From Frankiales bacterium (lineage in GTDB: Bacteria > Actinomycetota > Actinomycetes > JAFAQI01), in NCBI GenBank assembly GCA_025980325.1, contig JAICXQ010000007.1, positions 1 through 61,793 of the forward strand: a stretch of 61,793 nt of DNA, given 5' to 3'. This document shows, in pieces, positions 50,632 through 59,744 of the stretch. Numbering within the stretch: position 1 is the stretch's first letter; each line of letters starts with the position of its first letter. Below the pieces are notes generated by a model. The model saw only the letters and a list, made by a program, of their open reading frames with translations, searched no databases and was not told the DNA's origin. Both the position numbers and the translations under genes were made by a program.

Positions 50632-52451
50632 CAGTTGATCTGCACAATCGCGCCCTTGGCGGCGAGCGGTCCCTGCGCCGTCACGTTGACCATCGCGCCC
50701 TTGAGCTCGGCCTGCGTCTGCGACTGCAGGCTGAGGCCGGTCGCGGCCTTGACGTCGAGAGTCGTGTCGCTCTTGAGCTCGATCCCCGTCTGCGCCTCGA
50801 TCGTGACCTTCAGGCCTTTGATGGCGATGTTCCCCTGGCCGTCGAACTTGATCGACGACTGGCCACCGGCACTGATCTCGATCGGCACGCCGTCGGGCGA
50901 CGTGACCTCCGCCTTGTCGCCGCCCATGCGCAGGATCACGGAGCCCTTCTCGCCCTTGACCGTGACCTTGAACATGTTGTTCGCGTCGCCCTTGCCGTCT
51001 TGCACCATGACGACGTGACCGTTGAGCGACGTGTAACGCCGGTCGGTGACGCTGCCACCTTGCACCGGCCACGCGCTCTTCTGATCGGCGCCCGGATACA
51101 GGCCGCCGAGGACGACGGGGCGGTGCATGTCGCCGTCCTCGAAGCCGACGAGAACCTCGTCGCCGACCTCGGGCAACATCACCAGGCCGCGGCCGTTCGG
51201 GCCCGCGCTCGGCGCGACGAAGCGAGCCCACGCGCTGACGAGATCCGAATCGAGCCCGGGGAATTTCACCCGCAGCTTGCCCTCATGGCCCTCGTCGCCG
51301 ATGTTGGTCACGATCCCGATGGCGAGACCGAAGTGCGTCACGGGCAACGACGGCATCGGCCGGCTGGACAGCGAGTCGACGATGGACGTCGGCGTACGGT
51401 CGCCGGCCCAGAACCGGGTGATGTACTCGCCGCGCCGCACGATGTGCTCGACCTTCGTCACGTTGTACGTGCCGTCGGCGGGGCCGGTCCCCTTGATCTT
51501 CACCGGCGCGCCGATCACGACCTTCGGGTTGCCCCAGCATTCGCCGCGCGCGTGCGTCGATGACGCCGCCAGGCGATCGCCGATGCCGGTGGCGATCCCG
51601 GTCGATTCCTTGACCGTCGTCGGCAGCGTCCGTGCGCTGACCAACGTCCCGGCCCCCGTCAGCGGGCCGGCCGACAGGCCGTTGAGCAGGCTGACGTCCT
51701 TCGGCCAGAGCGTGCTGCTGCTGGTCGACGCCGTCCCGACGAGCTCCTGCTTCTGGTCCGAGGTGTAGCCGCGGACCGACACGCTGGTCGGTGCGAGCGC
51801 CGAACCCTTCACCGAGAACGTCGTGCAGTCTTCGCCGACCGTCAACGTATCGGCGACGCTCGTGCCGGCCTTGCCGAAGTTCAACTTGTTCGACGGTTCG
51901 GTCCACCAGTCGACGCCTTCGCGATCCGCGATGGCATTGAGCAGGTCGAAGTCCGAGTGCACCTGCGAGGCGATCGGGAACGTCGTGTCGCTCGATGACG
52001 CGTTGACGGTCAGTCCAGCGGCTTGGCCGAGCTGCGTCACGATGTCGCTCGGCGTCACCTGCTGCAGGCCCTTGACGGTCCAGTTGCGGGTGAGCCGGTA
52101 GGCCTTGTCGTGGGCGACGACGAAGAACTCGTCGAGGCTGCCGCGCCGGCCGTCGAACCGCACCTTGCGGTCGGCACCCGCCGACGTCTCGTACCCGACG
52201 GAGGTGACCTCAACGTCGGCGACCACAACCCAGTTGTTCGGGTCGGTCGCGACCTTGATCACGACCTTCTTGCCGAACGCGAACTTTCCGGAGGCCGCGA
52301 TCTTTCCGTCGGGATCCTGGAACCGCAGGACGACCCGTGCGGGCAGGCGCATCTCCGTCTCGACCCGGATCTCGCTCAACCAGTTGAGTTCGTCGACGAT
52401 CTCGGACCCGTCGACGTAGACCTTCGGGTTGATCGGCACGATCGCGGGCAT
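50631..52451 (-). CDS. VgrG-like spike/hub protein (Afp8/Pvc8 type)
   Basis: A 606-residue trimeric hub-spike. The amino-terminal gp27-like hub has PKVYVDGSEIVDELNWLSEI, DVEVTSVGYE and VHSDFDLLNAIADREGVDWW. The gp5 OB-fold begins near 360 (IGIVTNIGDEGHEGKLRVKF, VLVGFEDGDMHRPVVLGGLY). The C-terminal beta-helix needle has repeats such as QGNIAIKGLKVTIEAQTGIE. No extra effector domain follows the needle. The tip is probably supplied separately by the DUF4280 protein at 59339-59731. Confidence 0.92.
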   Translation of the reverse strand: MPAIVPINPKVYVDGSEIVDELNWLSEIRVETEMRLPARVVLRFQDPDGKIAASGKFAFGKKVVIKVATDPNNWVVVADVEVTSVGYETSAGADRKVRFDGRRGSLDEFFVVAHDKAYRLTRNWTVKGLQQVTPSDIVTQLGQAAGLTVNASSSDTTFPIASQVHSDFDLLNAIADREGVDWWTEPSNKLNFGKAGTSVADTLTVGEDCTTFSVKGSALAPTSVSVRGYTSDQKQELVGTASTSSSTLWPKDVSLLNGLSAGPLTGAGTLVSARTLPTTVKESTGIATGIGDRLAASSTHARGECWGNPKVVIGAPVKIKGTGPADGTYNVTKVEHIVRRGEYITRFWAGDRTPTSIVDSLSSRPMPSLPVTHFGLAIGIVTNIGDEGHEGKLRVKFPGLDSDLVSAWARFVAPSAGPNGRGLVMLPEVGDEVLVGFEDGDMHRPVVLGGLYPGADQKSAWPVQGGSVTDRRYTSLNGHVVMVQDGKGDANNMFKVTVKGEKGSVILRMGGDKAEVTSPDGVPIEISAGGQSSIKFDGQGNIAIKGLKVTIEAQTGIELKSDTTLDVKAATGLSLQSQTQAELKGAMVNVTAQGPLAAKGAIVQIN

Positions 52452-52453
52452 CG

Positions 52454-53104
52454 CTAGTCGCTCCTGGGGATCGACAGCAACGCGCCGGGCTTCAACGCGA
52501 GCGGGTCGGTGATGCCGTTCGCCGTCGCGAGCAACCGCCAGCGATTCGAGTCGCCGTAATGCTTCGCCGCGATCCGGTCGAGCGTCTCTCCCGGCTGCAC
52601 CCGGTGCAGCTTGTGCGGGTGCGGCGTACCCGACGTCGGGTTCTGCCGGCCGAACGCATTGTCCGGCTGGTACTGCGTCAGCTCCATGACGACCTTGGCC
52701 CGCAACGGGACGCCGGTCGAGGAGAAGTACACGAAAGTCGTCGACACGCTCGTCACGACCGACTTGAACGAGCGCATCGCGCCCCAGTTGAACGTGATGT
52801 ACGGCGGCCGCACGTTGTTGCTCTGCTCATCGCTGCCGGGCAGCGACGGGTCGACGTCGAGCAGGTGCATGATCTTGTCGGTGTACGTCGTCACCGGCTG
52901 GCCGGTGTCGGTCGTGTCGAACGTCAGGTCGAGCGACATCGTCCCGGGGTTCGCGCCGGAGTACGACATCTGCGGCTCTTTGCCGCCGTGCGCCTCGCTC
53001 GGATCCCACGAGTTGGTCTTGCTGATCGCGAGTTCGGCCGGGTTGAACAAGCAGTCGATCCGGGTGCCGGTCTCGACCAGGATGTATGCCTTCTGCGTCG
53101 GCAT
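52454..53104 (-). CDS. LysM tube-baseplate adaptor (Afp7/Pvc7 type)
   Basis: A 216-residue protein. Residues 1-155 are the tube-like domain (RIDCLFNPAELAISKTNSWD, ITFNWGAMRSFKSVVTSVST, LTQYQPDNAFGRQNPTSGTP). A C-terminal LysM module spans about 165-213 (HRVQPGETLDRIAAKHYGDS then LKPGALLSIPRSD). This family joins the inner tube to the spike hub, where LysM is structural and does not bind peptidoglycan. The gene ends 2 nt before the spike gene. Confidence 0.92.
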   Translation of the reverse strand: MPTQKAYILVETGTRIDCLFNPAELAISKTNSWDPSEAHGGKEPQMSYSGANPGTMSLDLTFDTTDTGQPVTTYTDKIMHLLDVDPSLPGSDEQSNNVRPPYITFNWGAMRSFKSVVTSVSTTFVYFSSTGVPLRAKVVMELTQYQPDNAFGRQNPTSGTPHPHKLHRVQPGETLDRIAAKHYGDSNRWRLLATANGITDPLALKPGALLSIPRSD

Positions 53105-55917
53105 CAGAACACCCCCGGAGCGCGTCGGTGGCCGCGGCGTTCGAGCTCGTCGAGGACCCGTTGCTCGAGCGCGTCGACGATCCGCTGGAAGAACTCGCCG
53201 TTGTCCGCGGCGATGCGATCCGCTTCCGCGTTGCGCTTCTCCTCGACCTTCTTGTTGTACTCGACCACGCCCGGCGCGGGCTCGCCGCCACCGCCGCCCG
53301 GCAGCGCTTGGAGGGCATCGGTCATCGCCCGCCGTACGACGGGTTGACTGGAATATCTGGCGTCGGCGCCCATCGAGTTCAGGCTAGGGGCGGACGAGCC
53401 GGTCCGTGGCGTTTCGGCAGACTTGGTCCCGCCGTCGAACATGTGGCTTGTCCGATCTACCAACGAACGCCGGACAACGGCCGATTCGTCCCTTGGCGCC
53501 GACCGTCCCGCGTGCGTGGCCGGCGGCCCGCCGGACGCCGCCGCGGGCCGTGCGGACCGTGGCGGGATGACCGGCCAGGCGCGCCGCGACGCCGGTGCGG
53601 ACGCAGCCGCGGCACCCGTCGACGCGGACGCGGATGTGGGCGCCGACGTCGACGCCGATGACGAGCGGGCCGAGGCGGCGCGCGATGCGGCCGTCCCGGA
53701 CCAGGCCGGCAACCGCGTCGCGACCGATACGTCGCGCGGTGACATCGCCGCGGTCGTCGCGCCAGGACGCGCACTCGGGAATCGCCGGACGACGGCGCCG
53801 GGTGTCGCGGCGAGATCGCTCGCCGCCGTACCGGCATGTCCGGCGCCCGTGGCTGCGTGCCCGGCGCCCGTACCCGCATGTCCGCCGACGGTGGCCGCGG
53901 CCGCAGCGCCGGTCGCGGGCGCGACGGTACGCATCGCGGAGGACGACGACGGCTTGACCGCCGCGGTGGTGAGATCGAGCCGGCTGCTGCCGGCGGCCCG
54001 CAACAACGCCGGCCCGCGTGCGGCCGCGATCGCGGGCTCGTCAGCCGATCCGCTCCGGGCGAGCCCGCCGATCGACGCGAGCGCGAGGCCGGCGACGGGT
54101 GCGTACGACGGCGAGCTGCGGCCCATCGATGAGGCAGCCGATGTAGCGGATTTCGTTGCGGTTGCTGCACTTTCCGCCGTACGGCTCGACGGCGACGATG
54201 CCGCGCCCGCGGGCCGGGCCGACACTGGAGTACTCGGCGATCCGGTCGGGCCCGACAGCGGCGCTGCCGTCGAGGCCCCGACCGGGGCCGCGGCTGGTTG
54301 CGAGGCGGCAGCGGCAGCGGCCGGCATCCGGCGGACGACGGCCGGCTCGGCCGTGCCCGTCGCGCGGGTCGTCGCTGACACCGCCGCGATCGACGGCGCG
54401 GACGGCAGCGAGCGACGTGCCGTTGCGGCCGCGACGGTACGGGCCGGGCCGGTCACCCGGCGCAATCCGGCCGGATTTTCCGACCGGTGCGCACCGACCG
54501 CGTACGGCGCGGCCGTGTCGATGCCGGACATCAACGGATCGACCGCGACGAGGTTGCGCGCGGCCGTCTCCCCCGGCACCGGCTGCGAGGCCGGCGAGTT
54601 CGCGGCGCTCGTTGTGTCCGTAGCGCTCGTCGTCGTGTCCGGGGCGCTCGTCGCGTCCGCAGGGTTGGTCGTCTCCGGGACACTCGCGACGGCGTCGACG
54701 CCGCTCCTCGCCGGCGACGCCGCTGCGGTCGGCGTGGAGGTCGGTGACGCCGGTGCCATCGACCTGCGGACCACCGGCGCGGCGCCGCTCGACACCGGCG
54801 CTGCAGGCGACGGTGCGGACTGATGCGTCGTCGACGGCTGGCGCGCCGACGCCGTCGCCGATGTCGAGTGCGACGCACTCGCGCCGGCTGCGGCCGAGGA
54901 TGCGGCTGAGGCGGCGGCACGGGATCGCGGAGTCGCGGCGTGCCGCAGCGCCCCCCAGCGACCGACCGGCGGGCTCGGCGCGGCCGCGGCGACGGCGTGT
55001 CCGAACGCGGCCGGGCTCACGCCCGCAACCCCGGAACCACTCGCCGGCGCGCCAGCCGAGGATGTCGACCCGGTCGCGCCCGGCTGCTGCGCCGTACCGA
55101 CCGAGGCCGGTTGCGCGGCGGGACCGGCAGCCGTCGACGCAGGATGCGAACCGGCCGTAGTCGCGGCGGCGCTCGATCGTGCGATCGCGGCCGCGGCCTG
55201 CGCCGCCGACGGCGCGGTCGCGGACATGCGGCGGACGACATCCGCGGAGAGATCGGCTGCGCTCGCACTTTGCGTGCTCTGAGCGGCAGGCCGCGTTCCC
55301 GTCTCTCCGGTGCGATTCCCCGGCGCCCGATTCCCCGACGCTCGATTGGATGGCACGGTGCTCGCCGGTGCGGGGCCGGTCGGCGCGCGATTCGTCGGGG
55401 CCCGGTTCGGCGGTGCGCTCGCAGCGACGCGTTCGCGCTCGACCAGCATCGGCCCGACCGACGTCACCTCCGGCGGCCGCCGTACCCGCGCGACGTCGCC
55501 GGCCAACCGCCCGACCATGTGCCCGGGTCGCGCCTCGGCCGCTTCACCGGTTCGGACGACACGCGGCAAGCCGCGCGGCGGCAACGCCGGCAATGAAGGA
55601 GCCGGTGGCGCTGCTGCCGACTCGTCCGCAGAACCGTGCATCGACCACCAGTACCCCCACCACCGCGGCGGCTGCACGCCGGTTGCGGCGATCGATCGCG
55701 CCCGCACCGGTTCGGGTCCGCGCAGCGACCGTCGTACGTCGGGCGAGTGCGCGGTCGCGGCGGCGAACCGGGTCGCGCCCATCGCAACACTGCCGATCGG
55801 CGAGGGGCGCGGACGGGACAGCGGCGGGCCGGGCCGGCGGAACCGGCGCGCGACCATCTGGCCGAGGCTCACGCCGCCCCGGCCGTCACCACCTTCGCCG
55901 ATTCCGTCATCACTCAT
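53104..55917 (-). CDS. Large disordered Ala/Ser/Thr/Pro-rich protein with VVRR repeats
   Basis: A 937-residue protein between tube and adaptor genes. Nearly all of it is low-complexity Ala/Ser/Thr/Pro. About ten short motifs of VVRR+(M/S/F/A) type are scattered through it (ADVVRRMSAT, APVVRRSMAP, PAVVRRMPAA, GAVVRRFPSA, SAVVRRSLVD, QPVVRRAMTD). The last 65 residues form a charged helix (YNKKVEEKRNAEADRIAADN). The amino terminus GVSLGQMVARRFRRPGPPL is basic. A scaffold, assembly or length-determining role is possible. No standard tape-measure domain is visible. Confidence 0.65.
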   Translation of the reverse strand: MSDDGIGEGGDGRGGVSLGQMVARRFRRPGPPLSRPRPSPIGSVAMGATRFAAATAHSPDVRRSLRGPEPVRARSIAATGVQPPRWWGYWWSMHGSADESAAAPPAPSLPALPPRGLPRVVRTGEAAEARPGHMVGRLAGDVARVRRPPEVTSVGPMLVERERVAASAPPNRAPTNRAPTGPAPASTVPSNRASGNRAPGNRTGETGTRPAAQSTQSASAADLSADVVRRMSATAPSAAQAAAAIARSSAAATTAGSHPASTAAGPAAQPASVGTAQQPGATGSTSSAGAPASGSGVAGVSPAAFGHAVAAAAPSPPVGRWGALRHAATPRSRAAASAASSAAAGASASHSTSATASARQPSTTHQSAPSPAAPVSSGAAPVVRRSMAPASPTSTPTAAASPARSGVDAVASVPETTNPADATSAPDTTTSATDTTSAANSPASQPVPGETAARNLVAVDPLMSGIDTAAPYAVGAHRSENPAGLRRVTGPARTVAAATARRSLPSAPSIAAVSATTRATGTAEPAVVRRMPAAAAAASQPAAAPVGASTAAPLSGPTGSPSTPVSARPAGAASSPSSRTAESAATATKSATSAASSMGRSSPSYAPVAGLALASIGGLARSGSADEPAIAAARGPALLRAAGSSRLDLTTAAVKPSSSSAMRTVAPATGAAAAATVGGHAGTGAGHAATGAGHAGTAASDLAATPGAVVRRFPSARPGATTAAMSPRDVSVATRLPAWSGTAASRAASARSSSASTSAPTSASASTGAAAASAPASRRAWPVIPPRSARPAAASGGPPATHAGRSAPRDESAVVRRSLVDRTSHMFDGGTKSAETPRTGSSAPSLNSMGADARYSSQPVVRRAMTDALQALPGGGGGEPAPGVVEYNKKVEEKRNAEADRIAADNGEFFQRIVDALEQRVLDELERRGHRRAPGVF

Positions 55918-56375
55918 TTGCTCACGAACCCGTGATGGGTGATCTCGAGCTCTTCTTCGAGTACGGCGTTGCTGTCGGCGTCGAAGGTCGGACCGGTCCA
56001 GCGGACGGGGAACACGTCGGCGAGTTGGTAGCTGCGCAACCGCGAGCCGTCGTAGCCGATGACGGTGACCGCGCCGGTGTGCCGGGTCAGCTTGTTGTTG
56101 GCCGACGCGAAGCCGCCGCCGGAGGTCTTGTTGATCCAGGTGAACAGCGCATCGCCGTCGGTGACGCCGCGCTTGAACACGAGGTTGGGCCAGCTCATCC
56201 GGCCCGGAAGCTTATGAATGAAGCCGTTCTCGCCGCCCTCGGGCAGGTCTTGGGTGTCGATCGACAGCGAGAGGCCGGAGACGGACTTGAACACGCCGAT
56301 CTCGACGCCGTCGATCTCGAGCAGGAATCGATTGGCGAGCTGAACATCGCCGCCGAGGGGATCGGTCTTAGGCAT
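55914..56375 (-). CDS. eCIS inner tube protein A (gp19/Afp1-type)
   Basis: A 153-residue tail-tube protein: LANRFLLEIDGVEIGVFKSV, SGLSLSIDTQDLPEGGENGF and LVFKRGVTDGDALFTWINKT, then a C-terminal ELEITHHGFV strand. It is a paralogue of the tube protein at 57078-57557. Length and beta-barrel pattern match the gp19-like family. The disordered VVRR gene starts within its stop. It probably forms a special ring near the baseplate or part of the shaft. Confidence 0.9.
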   Translation of the reverse strand: MPKTDPLGGDVQLANRFLLEIDGVEIGVFKSVSGLSLSIDTQDLPEGGENGFIHKLPGRMSWPNLVFKRGVTDGDALFTWINKTSGGGFASANNKLTRHTGAVTVIGYDGSRLRSYQLADVFPVRWTGPTFDADSNAVLEEELEITHHGFVSK

Positions 56376-56541
56376 TCTCGCGGATCGCCTCCCATGCCTG
56401 CGCGTTCATCGCCGCGACGGCCCGCACCATGCGCACCCGGTCGGAGTGCTCGAGGTCGAGCAGCTCGTCCAGATCCCAGTGCAGGTGGTAGGCCAGGTAG
56501 GCGATCTCCTGCCAGATCGCCTCGGTCGGATAGCGCAGCAC
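56368..56541 (-). CDS. Small eCIS protein (DUF6760-like)
   Basis: A 57-residue helical protein, VLRYPTEAIWQEIAYLAYHL then HWDLDELLDLEHSDRVRMVR and MNAQAWEAIREN. Small proteins of this type, with a Trp-Glu-containing start and a helical hairpin, sit between assembly chaperone and tube genes in many eCIS loci and correspond to short tail-assembly factors. GTG 56541 lies 3 nt after the stop of the upstream gene. Its stop overlaps the start of tube protein A by 8 nt. Confidence 0.75.
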   Translation of the reverse strand: MLRYPTEAIWQEIAYLAYHLHWDLDELLDLEHSDRVRMVRAVAAMNAQAWEAIRENA

Positions 56542-56544
56542 GAC

Positions 56545-57081
56545 TCAGCGTCCGGCGGAGATCTCCTCGATGGCGGACCGGCGCGGGCGCCGATCGGCCA
56601 TCGCCTCCCCCGCCATCGTTTGCCCGGCCTCCGCCTCGGCCGTGGCGACCGACACGTCGGTGGCCACGGCCGGGGCGGCCCCCCCGCCCGCGGGTGACAC
56701 TGCCGGCGCCGCTGCCTCCGGATCGATGGGAGTCGGAGGCGGCGACGACGACTGCTGCGCGGCCAGCAGCGCGTGATACTCCTCTTGGCTGCCGAAGTTG
56801 ATGACGCCGTAGAAGTCCTGCAGGAACGCCAGATCGGCGGCGAACAGTCCTTCGATTTCGTGCGGTGTCACCATCCCCAGCGTGCCGAGAGACTCGACCA
56901 CGCGCGCCAGCACGAGGATCGTCAGCCGCGGATCGTCCGGGCCGCCGATCGTCGGATCGCGCAACGGGTCGAGCTCGTCCCGCGCGGTGGCAAGTCGCAT
57001 GACGCCTTTGCGGTGTAACGCACCCGCGTCATCGACGTACCCCCGCGGCAGGACGAACTCGTACTTGGTCTGCAAGCTCAC
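56545..57081 (-). CDS. eCIS tail-assembly protein
   Basis: A 178-residue protein. The amino-terminal 115 residues (LQTKYEFVLPRGYVDDAGAL, VMRLATARDELDPLRDPTIG, LVLARVVESLGTLGMVTPHE) match the eCIS phage-tail-assembly-protein family. A flexible Ala/Pro/Ser-rich segment and the basic end RPRRSAIEEISAGR follow. GTG 57081 overlaps the stop of tube protein B. It probably acts during particle assembly. Confidence 0.75.
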   Translation of the reverse strand: MSLQTKYEFVLPRGYVDDAGALHRKGVMRLATARDELDPLRDPTIGGPDDPRLTILVLARVVESLGTLGMVTPHEIEGLFAADLAFLQDFYGVINFGSQEEYHALLAAQQSSSPPPTPIDPEAAAPAVSPAGGGAAPAVATDVSVATAEAEAGQTMAGEAMADRRPRRSAIEEISAGR

Positions 57082-57557
57082 TTGACCCGCTCGAGCTTCT
57101 CGCAGGTGATCGTGATGTTTTCGTAGACCGGCTCGTTGGACGACGCGTCGAGCGCGTCCGTCGAGATCTTGCTCGGCCAACCGTGGTAGAAGTTGAACCG
57201 CGACACCTCGGCGTTGGTGGTGTCGTAAATGACGATCGAGCCGTTCTTGCGCTCGAGTGCGCGGTCGCCGTGCGGCATGCCGCTGCCGCGTACCTTGAGG
57301 AACCACTTCCAGAGCTCGTCCTTGGTGGAGTCCGCAGGTGCCATCCGCTTGATGGTGATGTCCGGCGACTTGAACTGGTTGCCCAGCGTCTTGACGATCT
57401 GCAGTTGGCCCTTCTCGCCAACCTGCGTCACGGTCGAGACCTCGAGTTCCATATCGAGGCCGGAGACGCTGGACAGCGTCGAGATGACCTTGCCGTCGAT
57501 CTCCAGGAAGAAATTGTGGGAGATCAGCGGATCGGTCGCGATGAGGTCGTTAGCCAC
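57078..57557 (-). CDS. eCIS inner tube protein B (gp19/Afp5-type)
   Basis: A 159-residue tail-tube protein: LISHNFFLEIDGKVISTLSS, VSGLDMELEVSTVTQVGEKG, KSPDITIKRMAPADSTKDEL and the carboxyl strand YENITITCEKLERVK. Its position directly after the sheath suggests it is the main tube subunit. ATG 57557 lies 41 nt after the sheath stop. Confidence 0.92.
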   Translation of the reverse strand: MANDLIATDPLISHNFFLEIDGKVISTLSSVSGLDMELEVSTVTQVGEKGQLQIVKTLGNQFKSPDITIKRMAPADSTKDELWKWFLKVRGSGMPHGDRALERKNGSIVIYDTTNAEVSRFNFYHGWPSKISTDALDASSNEPVYENITITCEKLERVK

Positions 57558-57598
57558 GTCCGCTCCTTGTTACGTGTCGAGTGTTGGAATCGACCGGA

Positions 57599-59179
57599 CT
57601 AGCCGGCGACCTGCTTCTTCTGGCTGATGCGGAAGACGACGAACTCCGCCGGCTTCACCGGTGCGAGCCCGACTTCGACGATGAGCTTGCCTTCGTCGAT
57701 CGACTCCGGCGGGTTGGTCTCCGCGTCGCACTTGACGTAGAAGGCCTGGTCTTCGGACGTGCCGAACAGCGCACCCGCGGACCACAGGCCGCGCAGGAAG
57801 CCGGTCAGCGTACGGGTGACGCCTTCCCAGAGCGTGACGTCGTTCGGCTCGAAGACGGCGTACTGCGTGCCCTCCATGATCGTGGTCTCGATCATGTTGA
57901 ACAGGCGGCGGACGTGGAGGTAACGCCAGTCGGTGTCCGAGGACAGAGTGCGCGCGCCCCACACGCGGATGCCGCGAGTGCCGAACGGCCGGATGCAGTT
58001 GATGCCGATCGGGTTGAGCAGCGACTGCTCGTTCTGAGTGATGCTGCGCTCGACGTCGAGGCACCCGCGAATCGTGTCGTTGGCCGGAGCCTTCCACACG
58101 CCACGGGACTCGTCGGTCCGCGCCCAGACGCCGGCGATGTGACCGCTCGGCGGGACGAAGACCTCGCGGTCACCGTTGACGCCGACCGGGTTCTCGACCT
58201 TGATCCAGGGGTAGTACATCGCGGCGAATGCCGAGTCGTACATCGCGACCTCGGAACGCCATTCCTTGATCTGCTGCGGGGTCATCCCCGGCGGCGCGTC
58301 GAGGATGGCCATCCGGTTGGCCTGCTGCTCGCAGTGCGAGAGCAGCGAGGTCTGCACGGCCTTCCACAGACCCAGGTCGATGGTGCCGTCTTCCTTGCGG
58401 GCCGCGGTGACGAGGTCGGGAACGATGACCATGGTCACGTCTTCGGCGATCGCGAGGCCGTTGATGCCGGCCCGCGCGGTCTCGGAGCCGGCGAACTGCC
58501 GACCGTTGACCGGTACCGGTACCGGTACCGCCTTCTCGAGCTCGAAGACGCCCGGCTTCATCACGTCGATCATCGCGGAGAGGTCGACGCCGGCGTCGAG
58601 GGTGACCTCGACCTTGACCTTCGTCGACATCGCGTTGACGACCTTGGCCGCGTTGGTGTCGTCCTTGGCGCCGAGGGTCAACCCGGGGTAGGACTCGACC
58701 GCTTCGCCGTGCTCGACCACCGTCAACGTGAACGTCGACGGACCCTCCGGCGCTTCGCCCTCGCCGGGGTCGTCACTGCTGACCGCGATCTGGATGTCGG
58801 CATCCGGCTCGACGCTGGTCACGACGAGCGGAAGACCGAGCGAGCGGTCCGCAGCAGGCAGCGCCGCGCGAGCGGGTTCGCCCGCCGGACGCTGGTTCGG
58901 AATGCGGCAGATGTAGGCGATGCTGCCGCCGTTCTGGAAGTACCCGTAGACCGACAGCGGCAGCATGCATCCCTTGGCGAACCCGCCGTAGAGCTGCTCG
59001 AACTGGGTCCAGCTGGTGACCAGCCGAGGGGACAAACCCTCGGGGTCGTTGGGATCGTCGGTCGGAGCCTTCTCCGTAAAACCGACGAATGCAGCGATGG
59101 CCGTCGGAGCCGCCGAGAGCACCTTTTGAGACGAGGCGACCTCTTCGACGTAGACGCCCGGTGCGGCGTAAGTGGGCAC
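57599..59179 (-). CDS. Contractile tail sheath protein
   Basis: A 526-residue sheath subunit. It opens VPTYAAPGVYVEEVASSQKV then TAIAAFVGFTEKAPTDDPND, with LVTSWTQFEQLYGGFAKGCM in the next strand-helix. The C-terminal contractile core has GVNGDREVFVPPSGHIAGVW, KAPANDTIRGC and NPIGINCIRPFGTRGIRVWG, which link to neighbouring subunits. Only one sheath gene is present, as in simple eCIS loci. GTG 59179 matches the family start; an ATG at 59209 is less likely. It heads the structural operon. Confidence 0.95.
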   Translation of the reverse strand: MPTYAAPGVYVEEVASSQKVLSAAPTAIAAFVGFTEKAPTDDPNDPEGLSPRLVTSWTQFEQLYGGFAKGCMLPLSVYGYFQNGGSIAYICRIPNQRPAGEPARAALPAADRSLGLPLVVTSVEPDADIQIAVSSDDPGEGEAPEGPSTFTLTVVEHGEAVESYPGLTLGAKDDTNAAKVVNAMSTKVKVEVTLDAGVDLSAMIDVMKPGVFELEKAVPVPVPVNGRQFAGSETARAGINGLAIAEDVTMVIVPDLVTAARKEDGTIDLGLWKAVQTSLLSHCEQQANRMAILDAPPGMTPQQIKEWRSEVAMYDSAFAAMYYPWIKVENPVGVNGDREVFVPPSGHIAGVWARTDESRGVWKAPANDTIRGCLDVERSITQNEQSLLNPIGINCIRPFGTRGIRVWGARTLSSDTDWRYLHVRRLFNMIETTIMEGTQYAVFEPNDVTLWEGVTRTLTGFLRGLWSAGALFGTSEDQAFYVKCDAETNPPESIDEGKLIVEVGLAPVKPAEFVVFRISQKKQVAG

Positions 59180-59338
59180 TACGCACCACTCCCTTCGTGC
59201 ACGACGCACATAGATCCGGAGAACCGCTTCAGGCGGCTGAGCCGGACGCTAGACCTGCGTGAAAGACCTTGTATGGCACTTTGCGAAATTGACCCGGGTG
59301 GTTTTTTTCGAGCAACGCTCGTAGCCGGACGAACGCGT

Positions 59339-59731
59339 TCAACTCACCAAGGTCTGCATGGAACCGGGCATAGTGATCGTGATGACGCCGGCCCACGCGC
59401 ACATGCATTGCGAACTCGGTGTCAGCGCCGGTTGGTTGGCGATCAACGTGGTCGGCGCGCCCGGCACCCACGGGGCCACGGTCACCGGGATGCATGGCAT
59501 CGGCGTCAGCACCCCGAGCGCGGCCGCGGTCGCCGCGGCGACGGTCGGGTTCGCGATCGAGTTGCACATGCCGAACGGCGCGATGTTGACGATCGGCTGG
59601 TGATCCATGATGTTCGCGGCCGGTCGGCCTTCGACGGTGACGCGGCTGATCGGCAACACGTTCAACGTCGACGGCGCCAACCCGAACGAGCACGCCAACA
59701 TCGCGGTCGAGACCACCTGCGGTTGACCCAT
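59339..59731 (-). CDS. DUF4280 PAAR-like spike tip protein
   Basis: A 130-residue DUF4280 protein: MLACSFGLAPSTLNVLP, ANIMDHQPIVNIAPFGMCNS, IANPTVAAATAAALGVLTPM then PCIPVTVAPWVPG. These are the repeated short beta-turns with Cys and His expected in a PAAR-like cone (Afp10/Pvc10 role). It sharpens the VgrG-like spike and may carry cargo. A 159-nt promoter-containing gap separates it from the sheath gene. Confidence 0.88.
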   Translation of the reverse strand: MGQPQVVSTAMLACSFGLAPSTLNVLPISRVTVEGRPAANIMDHQPIVNIAPFGMCNSIANPTVAAATAAALGVLTPMPCIPVTVAPWVPGAPTTLIANQPALTPSSQCMCAWAGVITITMPGSMQTLVS

Positions 59732-59744
59732 TGGACGACCTCCG

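Noticed and set aside
53423-54823. Long plus-strand frame opposite the disordered VVRR gene
   Set aside because: It is the reverse shadow of a low-complexity Ala/Ser/Pro gene; the minus-strand frame has operon overlaps at both ends and a structured C-terminal helix.
59317-59329. Terminator between PAAR-like and sheath genes
   Set aside because: CGAGC/GCTCG hairpin is next to a T-run, but the run precedes the hairpin on the plus strand and is an A-run after it on the minus strand, so neither strand has a standard terminator.
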